Position numbers and translations under genes: made by a program. A DNA stretch of 6,933 nucleotides from Treponema sp. (lineage in GTDB: Bacteria; Spirochaetota; Spirochaetia; Treponematales; Treponemataceae). Location: NCBI GenBank assembly GCA_017421145.1, contig JAFOTA010000015.1:1-6933 (forward strand), in the 5' to 3' direction. The number at the start of each line of letters is the position of its first letter. Within the stretch, counting starts at the first letter, position 1. Positions 4,704 to 6,933 of this stretch are shown in pieces. The notes below the pieces were generated by a model that was not told where the DNA came from, ran no database searches, and saw only the letters and a program-made list of their open reading frames with translations.

Positions 4704-6302
4704 ATGATTTTGGTTATTGACAATTATGACAGTTTTACGTTCAACGTGGTGCAGGCCATTTCCGAAGCCACGGATGAAAAAATAGAGGTCGTGAGAAACG
4801 ACGAGTGCAATATCGAGAAGCTTGCGGCCATGAAACCGGACTACCTTGTCGTTTCACCGGGGCCGGGGAATCCGTCGTCTGCTGGAATCAGCAAGGAGGC
4901 CATAAAATATTTTGCCGGAAAGATTCCTGTGCTCGGTATATGTCTCGGTCACCAGGCCATTGCGGAAGCTTTCGGAGCAAAGATAGTCCAGGCCAAATTC
5001 ATAAAGCACGGCATAACGGAAGAAATCATGCTTGACGGACGCGGGCTTTTCAGAACGATAGGGAAGACCGGAAAATTCACGCGCTACCATTCGCTCGTGG
5101 TCGATGAGATGACGCTGCCCGATGAATTCGAAGTCACTGCCAGGGCAAAGGACGGGGACATCATGGGTATCAGGCACAAGACTCTTCCGATCGAAGGAAT
5201 ACAGTTCCATCCTGAGTCGATTGCTTCTGAAGGATGCCGCGCTATAATCGATTCGTTCCTTTGTTATAGAAGGGAAAACCTTGACGCAGCATCATACCTG
5301 AACAAGCTTTTGTGCAAGAAAGACCTCAGCGAAGACGAAGCCGCAGCTTTCATGGAAAACGTTGCCGACGGAACCATGGACGGGCGCATGATGGCAGGAA
5401 TACTCGTAGCCATGGCAGCCAAGGAACCGTCAGTTTCCGAGATGACCGGATGCGCAAAGGCTCTCCTCAAGATCAGGACTCCGTTCCCTTGTTCAAGGAA
5501 GAGGCTTGCTGAAATCGTCGGGACAGGCGGTGACGGAAAAGGATCGTTCAACATTTCGTCGCTTTCTGCTTTGGTTGCGGCAAGCTGCGGTCAGGCGGTG
5601 GCAAAGCACGGAAACAGGGCAGTGTCATCAAAATCCGGTGCGGCAGATTTTTTTGAAAATCTCGGAATCAACATAATGGCAAGTCCGGAAAAGACTGCGC
5701 GCCTTGTCGAAAAGACCGGGTTCGGTTTTCTCATGGCTCCCGTATATCATGCGGCAATGCGTTTTGCGGCTCCGGTCAGAAAGGCATTGGGAATCAAGAC
5801 CATAATGAACGTGCTGGGGCCTCTTTTGAATCCTGCCGGTGCAGAATACGAAGTGCTCGGAGTCTATTCAAGGTCGCTCATGAAAAATTATGCGCGTGCG
5901 GCAAAACAGCTCGGTGCGGAAAGGGTTATGGTCGTCTGCTCTGATGACGGATATGACGAAATCTCCCCGTGCGCGGTGACGCATGTATATCAGATTGACG
6001 GAAGCGGAAAAGAATATCAGTACAGGATAGACCCTGCGAAATTCGGAATCACCGATGCCGATGAGTCGGAGCTTTCAGGAGGAAGCGGATCTGAAAATGC
6101 AGCTCTCGGATGTGAAATCCTTGAAGGCAGGGGAAGGAAGACAATCAGATATGCGGTCGCCCTGAATACGGCTGCAGTGCTTTACATTTCAGGAAAAGTC
6201 AGGACTCTCAAAGACGGATACCGCAAGGCTCTCGATGCGCTCGATTCAGGAAAGGCCCTTGCAAAGCTCAACGAGGTCGTGGGCGAAAGCAGGGCGGTGT
6301 GA
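4704..6302 (+). CDS. trpGD: fused anthranilate synthase glutaminase (TrpG) and anthranilate phosphoribosyltransferase (TrpD)
   Basis: A 532-residue bifunctional cytoplasmic enzyme. Residues 1 to about 190 form a class I glutamine amidotransferase: ILVIDNYDSFTFN, SPGPGNP, GICLGHQAIAEAFGA with nucleophile Cys80, and QFHPES with His169 and Glu171. It delivers ammonia to TrpE. Residues from about 195 form TrpD, which transfers phosphoribose from PRPP to anthranilate: GTGGDGKGSFNIS (273-285), KHGNRAVSSKSGAADFFE (from 301), GPLLNPA and SDDGYDEIS (413-421, the metal-binding DGxDE element). Both halves keep their key residues, with no stop or frameshift at the junction, so this is a true fusion. The same order of fusion is known from E. 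coli. trpC starts five bases after the stop, which implies one operon and coupled translation. Confidence 0.96.
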   Translation: MILVIDNYDSFTFNVVQAISEATDEKIEVVRNDECNIEKLAAMKPDYLVVSPGPGNPSSAGISKEAIKYFAGKIPVLGICLGHQAIAEAFGAKIVQAKFIKHGITEEIMLDGRGLFRTIGKTGKFTRYHSLVVDEMTLPDEFEVTARAKDGDIMGIRHKTLPIEGIQFHPESIASEGCRAIIDSFLCYRRENLDAASYLNKLLCKKDLSEDEAAAFMENVADGTMDGRMMAGILVAMAAKEPSVSEMTGCAKALLKIRTPFPCSRKRLAEIVGTGGDGKGSFNISSLSALVAASCGQAVAKHGNRAVSSKSGAADFFENLGINIMASPEKTARLVEKTGFGFLMAPVYHAAMRFAAPVRKALGIKTIMNVLGPLLNPAGAEYEVLGVYSRSLMKNYARAAKQLGAERVMVVCSDDGYDEISPCAVTHVYQIDGSGKEYQYRIDPAKFGITDADESELSGGSGSENAALGCEILEGRGRKTIRYAVALNTAAVLYISGKVRTLKDGYRKALDALDSGKALAKLNEVVGESRAV

Positions 6303-6307
6303 TTCCT

Positions 6308-6933
6308 ATGGGCGGAAAAGACATAGTTTCTGAAATCGTCAGGCGGCGCATTGCCGACATAGAAAAAAAAGGATACTGCTTCGGACATCAGATTCCTGAA
6401 AAAAGGACGCGTGCGGTCAATCCGTTCATGGAAGGAAAGGGCGTTATACTGGAAGTGAAAAGGGCGTCCCCGTCAAAAGGCGACATAGCTCCATCCCTTG
6501 ATGCTGCGGCTGCTGCTCTCCGGTATGCTTCATGCGGTGCCGGCGCAATCTCATGCCTTACCGAAGAAAATTATTTCAAGGGGTCGCTCAAGGATTTGAT
6601 GGACGTTTGTAATGCGCTTCCTACGACTCCCGTTCTAAGAAAAGATTTTCTTGTTGACGAAAAGGAAATAGAAATCTCATACCGTGCTGGATGCGATGCA
6701 GTGCTTCTGATTGCCGGAATACTCACGCAGGAAAAGCTTCTTTCCATGACCGGATGCTGTGCCTCTCTTGGTATAAGGGCATTGGTCGAAGTGAGGACTG
6801 AAGATGACGTGCGCAAGGTTTCTTTGGTGAAGGAAAAATATCCGTCCACGGTAGTCTGCGGAGTTAATTCGCGCAACCTTAAAGATTTTTCGATCGACCT
6901 CCTTGTTCCTGCCATGCTGAAAGAAAAGCTCGG
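6308..6933 (+). CDS. trpC: indole-3-glycerol phosphate synthase (partial, 3' end outside window)
   Basis: Closes the indole ring: CdRP to indole-3-glycerol phosphate, the fourth step of tryptophan synthesis. The frame is open for 208 codons to the window end. The motifs of the (beta/alpha)8 barrel are present in order: LEVKRASPSKG with Glu49 and Lys51, SCLTEENYFKGS, VLRKDFLVDE with catalytic Lys112, AGCDAVLLIA, ALVEVRTEDD and GVNSRNLKDF. About 50 residues of a normal-length IGPS are missing, and a downstream TrpF fusion as in E. coli cannot be ruled in or out. The ATG at 6308 is five bases past the trpGD stop, with AGGGCGGTG (6291-6299) as a moderate SD inside trpGD. Confidence 0.94.
   Translation, partial: MGGKDIVSEIVRRRIADIEKKGYCFGHQIPEKRTRAVNPFMEGKGVILEVKRASPSKGDIAPSLDAAAAALRYASCGAGAISCLTEENYFKGSLKDLMDVCNALPTTPVLRKDFLVDEKEIEISYRAGCDAVLLIAGILTQEKLLSMTGCCASLGIRALVEVRTEDDVRKVSLVKEKYPSTVVCGVNSRNLKDFSIDLLVPAMLKEKL

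Overview
The window comes from a bacterial chromosome. It holds the end of an rRNA operon (a 5S rRNA gene) followed by an aromatic amino acid and purine entry cluster. Strong Shine-Dalgarno sites (AGGAGG before aroF, GGAGGG before trpGD), sigma70-like promoters and hairpin-plus-T-run terminators all indicate Bacteria. The lineage cannot be assigned from the sequence alone. The fused TrpG-TrpD resembles the enterobacterial arrangement, but the Bacillus-type PurF (propeptide plus four cluster cysteines) and the gene order purF-trpE-trpGD-trpC do not match Enterobacteriaceae.

Layout. Bases 1-178 hold a GC-rich spacer hairpin, the 5S rRNA and an abutting T-run. Bases 179-283 hold a weak hairpin lying between convergent units. 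On the minus strand, 284-1312 encodes a class I DAHP synthase, the first enzyme of the shikimate pathway. The 450-base gap at 1313-1765 is a divergent control region. On its minus side it has a near-consensus promoter, a 29-codon leader peptide with ten Phe codons, and mutually exclusive antiterminator and terminator hairpins, which together form a complete phenylalanine attenuator for the DAHP synthase gene. On its plus side it has a near-consensus promoter, a 28-codon leader ORF starting at the predicted transcription start, a strong terminator hairpin inside that ORF, and a stop codon overlapping the purF start codon.

On the plus strand follow purF (1766-3136), a promoter in the purF-trpE gap, trpE (3222-4670), a fused trpG-trpD (4704-6302) and trpC (from 6308, cut by the window end).

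How the genes work together. DAHP synthase feeds the pathway to chorismate. TrpE with the TrpG domain turns chorismate and glutamine into anthranilate. The TrpD domain adds phosphoribose from PRPP, and TrpC closes the indole ring. PurF uses the same two co-substrates, glutamine and PRPP, for the first step of purine synthesis. The sequence supports Phe control of aroF transcription directly. No Trp-codon leader or recognisable trp operator is visible before trpE.
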